This document shows positions 11,346 through 19,770 of a stretch of 64,000 bases of DNA, one piece after another. Position 1 is the stretch's first letter, and each line of letters begins with the position of its first letter. A program made the position numbers and the translations under genes. The notes under the pieces are model-generated. The model was not told the DNA's origin. It did not search any database and saw nothing but the letters and a program-made list of their open reading frames with translations. Source of the stretch: Hyphomicrobiales bacterium (GTDB lineage: Bacteria > Pseudomonadota > Alphaproteobacteria > Rhizobiales > Rhizobiaceae); assembly GCA_017305835.1 (NCBI GenBank), contig JAFKJY010000043.1:20516-84515 (forward strand). The letters run 5' to 3'.

Positions 11346-11985
11346 AGCAGTCCGTCATGGTCGCTGTGTCGATGCCGAGGACGTCGATGAGCGACTTGCG
11401 CACGCGCTCGATGTCCTCCGGCGGCTTCCAGTGCATGGCGAACACCTCGGCCGGCGGCCTGAGGTTCGGCTCGGGGTCGCGGTGGCAGGACAGGCACCAG
11501 CCCATGGTCAGCGAATGCGCGCGCATCATCAGCGGCATGTCGTCGACGTCGCCGTGGCAGGTCTCGCAGGCCACGCCCTTGTGGATGTGGATCGCGTGGT
11601 TGAAATAGACGAAGTCGGGCAACCCATGGACCCGCTGCCAGCGCAGCGGCTCGCCGGAGGCGAGGCTCTCGCGCACCGGCGCCAGCATGTCGGCATTCGT
11701 CCATATCTGCGAATGGCAGGTCATGCAGACCTCGGTGGCCGGCAGGCCGGCGGAGGCCGATGTCTCGACGCCGCCGTGACAGTAGCGGCAGTCGATGCCC
11801 AGCTCGCCGACATGGTGCCTGTGGCTGAACGGAACCGGCTGGCGCGGTGCGCGCGCGACCTCGGTGAAGAACTCCGAGCGCACCAGCCCGGTCCAGACGA
11901 GGATCACGAGGAGGAAGGCGACCTGGGCTCCCCAGAGGACGAAACGTGCGATCCCGTTCGCGCTCCGATGGAAGATCTGCGGCAT
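11329..11985 (-). CDS. actA: Alternative Complex III pentaheme cytochrome c ActA
   Basis: The 218-aa protein has an uncleaved N-terminal membrane anchor (about residues 14-34) and five CXXCH heme motifs: 66-70, 87-91, 140-144, 164-168 and 213-217. This number and spacing match the pentaheme ActA subunit of ACIII, which lies on the periplasmic side. It is the first gene of the operon, so the operon promoter must lie in the 183 bp between it and the small ORF that starts at 12169 on the other strand. Its 3' end overlaps actB by 17 bp. Confidence 0.95.
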   Translation of the reverse strand: MPQIFHRSANGIARFVLWGAQVAFLLVILVWTGLVRSEFFTEVARAPRQPVPFSHRHHVGELGIDCRYCHGGVETSASAGLPATEVCMTCHSQIWTNADMLAPVRESLASGEPLRWQRVHGLPDFVYFNHAIHIHKGVACETCHGDVDDMPLMMRAHSLTMGWCLSCHRDPEPNLRPPAEVFAMHWKPPEDIERVRKSLIDVLGIDTATMTDCYVCHR

Positions 11986-12168
11986 CCCCTGCCCCAGCCT
12001 GCGGCAATTGCATCAAGTAGAAAGGCCAGAACGGGCGGGAGGCCGGAAGGTTCCGGCAACGCCGCGGCGCGGCGGCCTCTCCCTGCCGGCCTGAAATGCT
12101 GTATCGTGGCGAAGCGCGGGGCGACCGGCCTAGCCGGCCCACGAGATCCCGCCGCGGAGGAGAGCAGC

Positions 12169-12228
12169 ATGACAGGCAAGCCGGCGAACCATTCCCGGGC
12201 GCGAAGCGCCGCGGAGGTCCAACCATGA
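12169..12228 (+). CDS. Possible 19-aa upstream ORF coupled to the SDR gene
   Basis: An ATG with a strong ribosome binding site (GGAGGAGAGCAGC) opens a 19-codon frame, MTGKPANHSRARSAAEVQP. Its TGA overlaps the ATG of the dehydrogenase gene as ATGA. The peptide resembles nothing I know. The position and coupling suggest a leader ORF that controls translation of the dehydrogenase. The dehydrogenase also has its own GGAGG, so coupling would not be essential. Confidence 0.4.
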   Translation: MTGKPANHSRARSAAEVQP

Positions 12229-12995
12229 AGTTCTCCGCGACCTTCCACGACCTGAAGGGCAAGTCCGTCTTCATCTCCGGCGGCGGCTCCGGCATCGGCG
12301 AATACCTGACCGAAGGCTTCCTCGCGCAAGGCGCTAAGGTCGCCTTCGTGCAGCGTTCCGACGCCACCGCGCTGTGCGACCGGCTGGAGCGGACCTACGG
12401 TACGCGCCCGCTGTTCATGTCCTGCGACGTCACCGACATTCCGCGCTTCCAGGCCGCGATCGATGAGGCGGCGGCCGAGCACGGGCCGATCGGGGTGCTG
12501 GTCAACAACGCGGCCTGGGACAACCGCCATCCGGTCAACGGCTTCACCGTGGCGGAGTGGGACTACATGCTCAACGTCAATCTGCGCCACCACTTCTTCG
12601 CCATCCAGGCGGTGGCGCCGGGGATGCGCGCGGCCGGAGGCGGCACGATCGTCAACTACTCCTCGATATCCTACATGATGGGCGGCGCCGGCTTTCCCGC
12701 CTATGCCGCCGCCAAGGCCGGCGTCACCGGCCTGACGCGCGCGCTGGCGCGCGACCTCGGCCCCGACAACATCCGGGTCAACGCGCTGATGCCGGGCTGG
12801 GTGCTGACCGACCGGCAGCGCGAGCTATGGGCGACCGAGGAGGGGCTGAAGGCCCATATGGACCGCCAGTGCCTCAAGATCGAGATCCAGCCGCGGGACA
12901 TGGTCGAGCCGACGCTGTTCCTCGCCTCCGCAGCTTCCTCGGTGATGACCGGGCAGGCGCTGGTGGTCGACGCGGGCGTCGTCGTCAGCGGCTAA
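12225..12995 (+). CDS. Short-chain dehydrogenase/reductase
   Basis: This 256-aa classical SDR has cofactor motif GGGSGIG at 19-25, NNAA at 94-97 and the catalytic S147, Y160 and K164 (YAAAK). The oxidised substrate is probably a sugar or polyol, because the gene converges with the inositol operon and ends 12 bp from iolB, but the sequence does not fix it. Aldose 1-dehydrogenase or polyol dehydrogenase activity are both possible. GGAGG lies at proper distance before the ATG. No terminator separates it from iolB, so the two transcripts may overlap at their 3' ends. Confidence 0.9.
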   Translation: MKFSATFHDLKGKSVFISGGGSGIGEYLTEGFLAQGAKVAFVQRSDATALCDRLERTYGTRPLFMSCDVTDIPRFQAAIDEAAAEHGPIGVLVNNAAWDNRHPVNGFTVAEWDYMLNVNLRHHFFAIQAVAPGMRAAGGGTIVNYSSISYMMGGAGFPAYAAAKAGVTGLTRALARDLGPDNIRVNALMPGWVLTDRQRELWATEEGLKAHMDRQCLKIEIQPRDMVEPTLFLASAASSVMTGQALVVDAGVVVSG

Positions 12996-13007
12996 GCGCG
13001 GAAGGCC

Positions 13008-13823
13008 TCACGCCTTCAGCAGCCACTCGTGTGCCGGCTCGTTGTGGAACTTCCACGTGCGCACCGGGCCGGCCATGACGTTGAGGTAATAGAGGTCGTA
13101 GCCGTGAAGGGCCGCGCAGGGATGGTAGCCCTTCGGCACCAGCACGACGTCGCCGTCCTCGACGGCAAACGTCTCGTCGATCTCGCGGCCGCCGTCTGCG
13201 CGGGCGTCCGTATAGACGCGCTGGAAGGCGAAGCCCTGCGGCGGGTTGAGCCGGTGGTAGTAAGTCTCCTCCAGCAGCGATTCGCGCGGCAGGTCCTCGC
13301 GGTCGTGCTTGTGGGGCGGGTAGCTGGAGGTGTGGCCGCCGGGCGTGATCACCTCCACGACCAGCAGCGAGTCGGCCGGTTCGCCCTCGGGCAGGATGTT
13401 GGTGACGTAGCGCGTGTTGGTGCCCTTGCCGCGCACCTCCTGGCCGAGGCTTTCGGGCGCGATCAGCCGCGGCGGCAGGCCGCCGCCGAGGCCCGGCGCG
13501 GAGCAGACGGCGAACTCCAGCGGCGTCGTCGCCATCACCGACCAGTCGGAGCCCTGCGGCACGTAGACCGACCACGGCCGGCCCTCGAAGGGCGACATGC
13601 GCGCGCCGATCTCGCCGAGATCGCGGCCGCCGGCCGACACCACGCCCTTGCCCGAGACGAGGACGAGGCACACCTCGCGCCCGCCCGTCGCGGCGGCCAC
13701 GCGGTCGCCGGGGCGCAGGCGGTGGAGGTCGAAGCCGACATGGCGCCAGCCGGCGCTCTGCGGGGTGACGGAGGTGACCAGCCCGTGACCCTGCTTCGGC
13801 CGCACGCGCAGTTTCGAGGCCAT
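13008..13823 (-). CDS. iolB: 5-deoxy-glucuronate isomerase
   Basis: The 271-aa cupin-type protein converts 5-deoxy-glucuronate to 2-deoxy-5-keto-gluconate in myo-inositol breakdown. The family segments GGHTSSYPPHKHD, EETYYHRL and PKGYHPC are visible, with histidines and a glutamate as expected metal ligands. The ATG at 13823 is preceded by AAAGGAGAG, better than the TTG upstream in frame. It is the last gene of iolC-D-E-B and starts 11 bp after iolE. Its 3' end faces the SDR gene. Confidence 0.95.
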   Translation of the reverse strand: MASKLRVRPKQGHGLVTSVTPQSAGWRHVGFDLHRLRPGDRVAAATGGREVCLVLVSGKGVVSAGGRDLGEIGARMSPFEGRPWSVYVPQGSDWSVMATTPLEFAVCSAPGLGGGLPPRLIAPESLGQEVRGKGTNTRYVTNILPEGEPADSLLVVEVITPGGHTSSYPPHKHDREDLPRESLLEETYYHRLNPPQGFAFQRVYTDARADGGREIDETFAVEDGDVVLVPKGYHPCAALHGYDLYYLNVMAGPVRTWKFHNEPAHEWLLKA

Positions 13824-13834
13824 GATCTCTCCTT

Positions 13835-14752
13835 TCAACCGGCGGGAAAGCCCTGCGTCTCCACCGTGTAGCCGGCAGCCGTCATGACGCGCATCAGCTC
13901 GGCATGGCCGATCCCGGCCATCTTTGCCGGCGGGTTCTTCTTCGGGTCCTGCTCGGCCTCGACAACGAACCAGCCCTCGTAGCCGTAATCCGCAAACCGC
14001 TGGACGATGGCCCCGAAGTCGAGCGAACCGTCGCCCGGCACGGTGAAGGCGCCGAGCGCCACCGCGTCGAGGAAGGACTGGCGCGTGCGGTCGAGCCGGT
14101 CGACTACCGGCCGGCGGATGTCCTTCACGTGCACATGGTTGATGCGGGCGTGATGGTCGTCGATGGCGCGCAGGACATCGCCGCCGGCGAAGGCGAGATG
14201 GCCGGCGTCGAGCAGCAATGGGATGCCCGGCCCGGAGTGGCGCATGAAGGCGTCGAGCTCACCTTCCGTCTCCACCACGGCCGCCATGTGGTGGTGGTAG
14301 GAGAGCGGCATGCCCTCACCCGCGCACCACTCCCCGAAGGCGGTCACCTTGCGCGCATAGGCCTTCATCTCGTCGTCCGACAGCTTCGGCTTGGTGGCCA
14401 GCGGTGCCGCGCGGTTGCCCTGGATCGAGCGGCCGACCTCGCCATAGACGATGCAGGGCGCGCCGACCGCCTTGAACAGCTCGATCATCGGGGCGATGCG
14501 GTCCTTGTTCGCCGCCATCTCCTCGTCGACCAGCGTGCCGGAGAACCAGCCGCCGCACAAAGTCACGTCGGCGGCCCTGAGGATCGGCAGCATCACGGCC
14601 GGATCGCGCGGGAAGCGGCGGCCCATCTCCATGCCGGTGAAGCCGGCCGAGCGCGACTGGCGCAGGCATTCCTCCAGCGAGACGTCGTCGGAGAGCTCCG
14701 CGAGATCGTCGTTCCACCACGCGATGGGGGACATTCCCAGTCTGGCCTTCAC
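13835..14752 (-). CDS. iolE: Inosose dehydratase (2-keto-myo-inositol dehydratase)
   Basis: The 305-aa TIM-barrel protein of the xylose isomerase/AP endonuclease 2 superfamily dehydrates 2-keto-myo-inositol, the second step of inositol catabolism. The N terminus MKARLGMSPIAWWNDDL matches rhizobial IolE. The GTG at 14752 is preferred over an ATG six codons later, since GGAGGA lies six bases before it and the family begins there. Metal-binding residues include the glutamate of FVVEAEQDP near the C terminus. It lies 29 bp after iolD and 11 bp before iolB. Confidence 0.95.
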   Translation of the reverse strand: MKARLGMSPIAWWNDDLAELSDDVSLEECLRQSRSAGFTGMEMGRRFPRDPAVMLPILRAADVTLCGGWFSGTLVDEEMAANKDRIAPMIELFKAVGAPCIVYGEVGRSIQGNRAAPLATKPKLSDDEMKAYARKVTAFGEWCAGEGMPLSYHHHMAAVVETEGELDAFMRHSGPGIPLLLDAGHLAFAGGDVLRAIDDHHARINHVHVKDIRRPVVDRLDRTRQSFLDAVALGAFTVPGDGSLDFGAIVQRFADYGYEGWFVVEAEQDPKKNPPAKMAGIGHAELMRVMTAAGYTVETQGFPAG

Positions 14753-14781
14753 GCTCGTCCTCCGCTCATCGATATGCCTGC

Positions 14782-16626
14782 TCAGCCGTTCTGCGCCCGG
14801 CGCTTGCGCTCGTAATCACTCCGTGCGGCGGCGACTTCCTCACGCGCGCTCACCTCCGGCACGGCGACGTCCCACCAGTGGCCGCCGGCGGCGGTCGAGG
14901 CGCGCGGGTCGGTCTCGATCACGATCACGCTTGTGCGGTCGGCGTCGCGCGCGTCCCGCAGCGCCGCTTCCAGCTCGGCGAGCGAAGCGACCTTTCGCGA
15001 CAGCGCGCCGAGGCTTGCGGCGTGCGCGGCGAAGTCGATCGCCGGCAGAGTCTCGTGGCGGGCGTCGGCGAGAAGGTTGTTGAAGCCGGCGCTGCCGGTC
15101 GAACGCTGCAGCCGGTCGATGCAGCCGAAGCCGCGATTGTCGAGCAGCACGATGGTGAGCTTCAACCCGAGCATGACCGAGGTGGCGATCTCGGAATTGA
15201 GCATCAAATAGGAGCCGTCGCCCAGCATGACGACCACCTCGCGGTCGGGTCGCGCCATCTTCGCGCCCAGCCCGCCGGCGATCTCGTAGCCCATGCAGGA
15301 ATAGCCGTATTCGCCGTGATAGGTGCCGGGCGAGCCGGCCTGCCACAGCTTGTGCAATTCGCCCGGCAGGCCGCCGGCGGCATGCATGAGGACGACTTCC
15401 GAACCGAGCGCGCGCTGCACGGCGCCGATCACCTGCGCGTCGGAGGGGAGCGGCGCGTTGGTCGGGGCGGTGGCCGCATCGGCCTCCACCATCCATTCGC
15501 GCTTCGCCGCAGCCGCCTTCTCGCGCCACCCCGCCGGCGCGGCATGGCCGGCCATCGCCGCCGCCAATTCCTCCAGCCCTTCGCGCGCGTCGGCGACGAG
15601 GGAGAACGCGTGGTGCTTGCCGGCGTCGAAAGGCTGGACGTTGAGGCCGAGGATCGTCTGGCCCCCGCCGCCGAGCAGCGACCACGAGCCGGTGGTGAAG
15701 TCCTGCAACCGCGTGCCGGCCGCGAGCACGAGATCGGCCTCGGCCGCGAGCCGGTTGGCGGCGGACGTGCCGGTGACGCCGACGGCGCCCATGTCGAGCG
15801 GATGCGCGGCGGGCAGCGAGGACTTGCCGCCCTGCGTCTCGCAGACCGGGATGCCGGCCGCTTCCGCGAAACGGGCGAGCGCGTCAGACGCGCCGGAATA
15901 GAGCACGCCGCCGCCGGCCACGATCAGCGGCTTCTTCGCCTTGCGCAGGAGGTCGGCGGCGCGGGCGATCTCGTGGCGGTCGGAGCGCGGGCGGCGGACG
16001 TGCCAGACGCGCTCCTCGAAGAAGCTTTCCGGGCAGTCGAAGGCCTCGGCCTGCACGTCCTGGCAGAGCGACAGCGTGACCGGGCCGCATTCGGCCGGGT
16101 CGGTCAGCACCTGCATCGCCCGCTGCAGGGCCGGCACGATCTGCTCGGGCCGCGTGATGCGGTCGAAATAGCGGGAGACGGGGCGGAAGCAGTCATTGGC
16201 CGAGACCGTGCCGTCGCCGAAATCCTCGATCTGCTGGAGCACGGGGTCGGGCCGCCGCGAGGCGAAGACGTCGCCGGGGAGCAGCAGCACCGGCAGGCGG
16301 TTGACATGGGCAAGGGCGGCGGCCGTCACCATGTTGGTCGCGCCGGGGCCGATCGAGGTGGTGGCGGCCATCATGCGGCGGCGCATGTTGGCCTTGGCGT
16401 AGCCGATTGCGGCATGCGCCATCGCCTGCTCGTTGTGAGCGCGAAAGGTCGGCAGCTCGTCGCGCACCTGGTACAGCGCCTCGCCGAGCCCGGCGACGTT
16501 GCCATGGCCGAAGATCGCCCACACGCCCCCGAACAGCGGCACGGCGGCACCGTCGATCTCCGTCATCTGGCGCGCCAGGAAGCGCGCCAGCGCCTGCGCC
16601 ATCGTCAGCCGCACCGTTTTCGCCAT
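14782..16626 (-). CDS. iolD: 3D-(3,5/4)-trihydroxycyclohexane-1,2-dione hydrolase
   Basis: The 614-aa thiamine-diphosphate enzyme opens the ring of the diketo-inositol intermediate to 5-deoxy-glucuronate. It has the three-domain layout of the family: an N-terminal pyrimidine-binding domain with the conserved glutamate in HNEQAMAHAA, a central domain, and a C-terminal TPP domain with the GDGSYLM...DN motif (about 467-495). The ATG at 16626 has AGAGGAGGAG before it. It starts 13 bp after iolC and is clearly part of the same transcript. Confidence 0.96.
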   Translation of the reverse strand: MAKTVRLTMAQALARFLARQMTEIDGAAVPLFGGVWAIFGHGNVAGLGEALYQVRDELPTFRAHNEQAMAHAAIGYAKANMRRRMMAATTSIGPGATNMVTAAALAHVNRLPVLLLPGDVFASRRPDPVLQQIEDFGDGTVSANDCFRPVSRYFDRITRPEQIVPALQRAMQVLTDPAECGPVTLSLCQDVQAEAFDCPESFFEERVWHVRRPRSDRHEIARAADLLRKAKKPLIVAGGGVLYSGASDALARFAEAAGIPVCETQGGKSSLPAAHPLDMGAVGVTGTSAANRLAAEADLVLAAGTRLQDFTTGSWSLLGGGGQTILGLNVQPFDAGKHHAFSLVADAREGLEELAAAMAGHAAPAGWREKAAAAKREWMVEADAATAPTNAPLPSDAQVIGAVQRALGSEVVLMHAAGGLPGELHKLWQAGSPGTYHGEYGYSCMGYEIAGGLGAKMARPDREVVVMLGDGSYLMLNSEIATSVMLGLKLTIVLLDNRGFGCIDRLQRSTGSAGFNNLLADARHETLPAIDFAAHAASLGALSRKVASLAELEAALRDARDADRTSVIVIETDPRASTAAGGHWWDVAVPEVSAREEVAAARSDYERKRRAQNG

Positions 16627-16639
16627 CGCGCTCCTCCTC

Positions 16640-18571
16640 TCACGCCGCCCTGCCGCCGGCCGCGGCCTCCCACGCGCCAGCGAGCCGGCCGAAGCGGTCG
16701 GCCATCGCGGCCACCGCCTCCTCGTCGCCGATCTCGCCTGCAAACCACGCCTCGGCCGTCTTCATGAAGATGGTGCGGCCGACGGCGAAGCCTCTGACGA
16801 CGGGCACCTGTGCGGCGGTCGCGAAGGCCGCCTCCAGCTCCTCCAAAGGCGCGTCGAGGCCGAGCACCACGACGCCGCGGCACCACGGATCCTCGCGTCC
16901 GATCACGTCGGAAATCGCCCGCCAGGCAGCGGCCGAGGGCTGCGGCTCGAGCTTCCACCAGTCGGGCCGGATGCCGAGGGCATAAAGCTCCTCCAGAACC
17001 CGCGCGACCGTGTCGTCGCCGAGCGGCCCGTGCCTGCCCGCGACAATCTCGACCAGCAGCTCGCGGCCGACCCTGCGGGCGGCCTCGAACAGCGCGCGCA
17101 GCCGCTCCCGCTGGGCGGCCTTCAGATCTTCCGGGTCGTCGGGATGGTAGAAGCAGAGGCATTTGACGCAATGGTCGACCGGCCATTCGACGAGCTGCGA
17201 GCCGATGTCGAACCCGCCCTCGAAGGCGAGCGGCCGCGAGCCGGGCATCTCCGCCGGACGCGCCAGCCAGCCGAGGCGGCGGCGGTCGAACTCGTAGATC
17301 GCGGCGCGGCCATGCCTGTCGTCGAGCAGCATGCCGAAGCCCGGCCGCCCGGCGGCCACCTCGGCGGCCGCCTTCACCGCGAGCAGCTTGAACGCGCCGA
17401 TGCGCGCCTCCGGCTGGCCGGTGCGCGCCGCCAGTTCCTCGAACTGCGCGCGATGGTCGATCGCCAGCGCCATGACGCGGTCGATCCTGCGCCGGCGCGT
17501 GGTCGCCCAGTGGACATGGTTCAGCGCCTCGTCCCTGCGCAGTGCGGTATATGCGCTGCCGTGGCGGAGGAAGTATTGCAGCTCCTCGAAGGTCGGGATC
17601 TCCGGCGCGCAGAGCAGGCGCGAGACGGCGAAGGCGCCGCAGGCATTGGCCCATGTGGCGGCCGTCTCCAGCGCCTCGCCGCCCAGCCAGCCGCGCAGGA
17701 AGCCGGACATGAACGCGTCGCCCGCGCCGAGCACGTTGTAGACCTCGATCGGGAAGCCACGCCCGACGATGCCGGCCTCCAAATCGTCGCCGACCGGCCC
17801 GTCATAGACGACGCAGCCCATCGGGCCGCGCTTGAGCACGATCGTTGCCGGCGTCAGCGCGCGGATCGCCCTGAGCGCGACAAGCAGGTCGGTCTCGCCC
17901 GAGGCGATCAGCACCTCCTCCTCGGTGCCGACGATCAGGTCGCAGCCGGGCAGCACGGCGCGCAGATGGGAAGACACGGTGTCGGAGGCGATGTAGCGGC
18001 TCTCGCCCGCCGAATGCCCCGCCAGCCCCCACAGGTTCGGCCGGTAGTCGATGTCGAAGACGACCTTGCCGCCGGCCTCGCGCATCAGCCGCATCGCCTT
18101 GCGCTGGGCAGCGGCGGTGCCGGGCCGCGCGAAATGCGTGCCGGTGACGACCAGCGCGCGGGCCGAGGCGATGAAGGCCGGGTCGACGTCGTCCTCGACG
18201 AGCGCCATGTCGGCGCAGTTCTCGCGGTAGAACAGCAGCGGGAAGCTGTGGTCGTTCTCCACCGCGAGGATGGCGAGCGCGGTCAGCCGCTCGGGATCGG
18301 TGCGGATGCCGGCATCCGACACGCCCTCGCGGATCATCTGCTCGCGGATGAAGCGGCCCATCTGCTCGTCGCCGACGCGCGTGACGAGTGCCGAGCGCAG
18401 GCCCAGCCGCGCGCAGCCGATGGCGATGTTGGCCGGGCAACCGCCGACAGACTTTGCGAAGCTGCCCACGTCCTCCAGCCGCGTGCCGATCTGCTGGCCG
18501 TAGAGGTCGACGGAGGCGCGGCCCATGGTGATGACGTCGAGCGGCCTCGCCCCGCGCTCCGTCCCAGCCAT
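16640..18571 (-). CDS. iolC: 5-dehydro-2-deoxygluconokinase fused to DUF2090
   Basis: The 643-aa protein is a two-domain fusion. Residues about 10-330 form a PfkB-family sugar kinase (GGCPANIA near the N terminus; NVLGAGDAFMSGF with the catalytic aspartate), which phosphorylates 2-deoxy-5-keto-gluconate. Residues about 335-640 are DUF2090, a TIM-barrel domain thought to supply the next aldolase step (IolJ role) in proteobacteria. Two adjacent ATGs (18574 and 18571) follow GGAGGAGG; either is possible. It heads the iolC-D-E-B unit, 88 bp downstream of iolG, and that gap may hold its own promoter. Confidence 0.93.
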   Translation of the reverse strand: MAGTERGARPLDVITMGRASVDLYGQQIGTRLEDVGSFAKSVGGCPANIAIGCARLGLRSALVTRVGDEQMGRFIREQMIREGVSDAGIRTDPERLTALAILAVENDHSFPLLFYRENCADMALVEDDVDPAFIASARALVVTGTHFARPGTAAAQRKAMRLMREAGGKVVFDIDYRPNLWGLAGHSAGESRYIASDTVSSHLRAVLPGCDLIVGTEEEVLIASGETDLLVALRAIRALTPATIVLKRGPMGCVVYDGPVGDDLEAGIVGRGFPIEVYNVLGAGDAFMSGFLRGWLGGEALETAATWANACGAFAVSRLLCAPEIPTFEELQYFLRHGSAYTALRRDEALNHVHWATTRRRRIDRVMALAIDHRAQFEELAARTGQPEARIGAFKLLAVKAAAEVAAGRPGFGMLLDDRHGRAAIYEFDRRRLGWLARPAEMPGSRPLAFEGGFDIGSQLVEWPVDHCVKCLCFYHPDDPEDLKAAQRERLRALFEAARRVGRELLVEIVAGRHGPLGDDTVARVLEELYALGIRPDWWKLEPQPSAAAWRAISDVIGREDPWCRGVVVLGLDAPLEELEAAFATAAQVPVVRGFAVGRTIFMKTAEAWFAGEIGDEEAVAAMADRFGRLAGAWEAAAGGRAA

Positions 18572-18623
18572 CATGCCTCCTCCATGCAAGCCGAGAAGCC
18601 GGCTTACTTCACAGGCTGCTTCG

Positions 18624-18637
18624 GTTTCAATCGTTTC
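18624..18637 (-). promoter_or_regulatory. Possible operator before iolC
   Basis: Read on the minus strand, the iolG-iolC gap contains GAAACGATTGAAAC, a direct repeat of GAAAC that resembles the GAAACG half-sites used by LacI-family regulators. Its position about 50 bp before the iolC start suits control of iolCDEB. The regulator is not in the window, and I found no GGAA-N6-TTCC site of the type described for rhizobial IolR here. Confidence 0.25.
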
Positions 18638-18659
18638 GCAAGCCCGGCTTCACACCTTG

Positions 18660-19661
18660 TCAGGCGACGGAGGCGACATCCACCCGCTTGCCCTCGCGCA
18701 CCGAGCGCAGCGCGGCCTCGGCGAGCGCCAGCGCGCGCAGGCCGTCGCGACCGTCGGGCTTCGGCTTGCGGCCGGCCTCGACCGCCTCGACGAAGGCGGC
18801 GATCTCGTTGGCATAGGCCTCGGTGTAGCGGGTCATGAAGAAGTCGTGCAGCGGCGGCCGCGTGTAGCCGGAGCCGTCGGCGATCTCGATAGAGACCGGC
18901 CGCTGGTTCTCGGCCGCGACCATGCCTTTCGCGCCATGCACCTCGATGCGCTGGTCGTAACCATAGGTGGCGCGGCGCGAATTGGAGATGACGCACTGGC
19001 GGCCCGAGGCCGTCTCCAGGATCACCGAAGCACTGTCGAAATCGCCCATCCTGCCGATCTCGGGATCGACAAGAACCGCCGCATGGGCCGACACCGACAC
19101 CGGCTCCTCGCCGAGCAGGAAGCGGGCCATGTCGAAATCGTGGATGGTCATGTCGCGGAAGATGCCGCCCGAGCGCTTGACGTAGTCGGGCGGCGGCGCG
19201 CCGGGATCGCGCGAGGTGATCGTCACCATCTCGACCGCGCCGATGCGGCCGTCGTCGATCGCCTGCCGCACGGCGGCGAAATGCGGGTCGAAGCGGCGGT
19301 TGAAGCCGACCATCAGCGCCGCGCCCGTCTTGTCCACTACCTTCAGACAGGCCTCGACGCGGGCCACGTCGAGGTCGATCGGCTTCTCGCAGAAGATCGC
19401 CTTGCCGGCGCGCGCCAGCCGCTCGATCAGGTCGGCATGGGTGTCTGTCGGCGTGCAGATCACCACGGCGTCGATGTCGCCGGCCGACACGATGTCGTCG
19501 AGGCTGCGCACCTCCGCACCCCACGCCTGCGCCAGCGCGCGGGCCGCCGGCTCGAGCGCGTCGGCGACGGCGACGAGCCGCGCCTTTGGGTTTGAAGCGA
19601 TCGCCGCCGCATGGACCTTGCCGATGCGGCCGGCGCCGAGGAGGCCGAACCTGACCGTCAT
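18660..19661 (-). CDS. iolG: Inositol 2-dehydrogenase (Gfo/Idh/MocA family)
   Basis: The 333-aa NAD-dependent dehydrogenase has the Rossmann motif GAGRIG (9-14), the EKP motif at 92-94 and the catalytic pair D170/H174 within RDMTIH. It oxidises myo-inositol to 2-keto-myo-inositol, the first step of the pathway whose later enzymes are encoded just downstream. Related inositol or sugar dehydrogenases share this fold, so the substrate rests on context. The ATG at 19661 fits the family N terminus, MTVRFGLLGAGRIG. The ribosome binding site is weak (GAAAGACGGC). Confidence 0.92.
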   Translation of the reverse strand: MTVRFGLLGAGRIGKVHAAAIASNPKARLVAVADALEPAARALAQAWGAEVRSLDDIVSAGDIDAVVICTPTDTHADLIERLARAGKAIFCEKPIDLDVARVEACLKVVDKTGAALMVGFNRRFDPHFAAVRQAIDDGRIGAVEMVTITSRDPGAPPPDYVKRSGGIFRDMTIHDFDMARFLLGEEPVSVSAHAAVLVDPEIGRMGDFDSASVILETASGRQCVISNSRRATYGYDQRIEVHGAKGMVAAENQRPVSIEIADGSGYTRPPLHDFFMTRYTEAYANEIAAFVEAVEAGRKPKPDGRDGLRALALAEAALRSVREGKRVDVASVA

Positions 19662-19770
19662 GTCTGCCGTCTTTCCCGAATGGCTGCCGATGTTTCGCGC
19701 GGGCGACGCCGCGCCGCCAACATCTGGCACGACCGGGCCGCCGCCCGCAACGGCGTAAGATGAGGTCGCG

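Noticed and set aside
12004..12018. FNR-type site in front of actA
   Set aside because: Only a TTGAT half-site is present on the minus strand; the other half does not match ATCAA.
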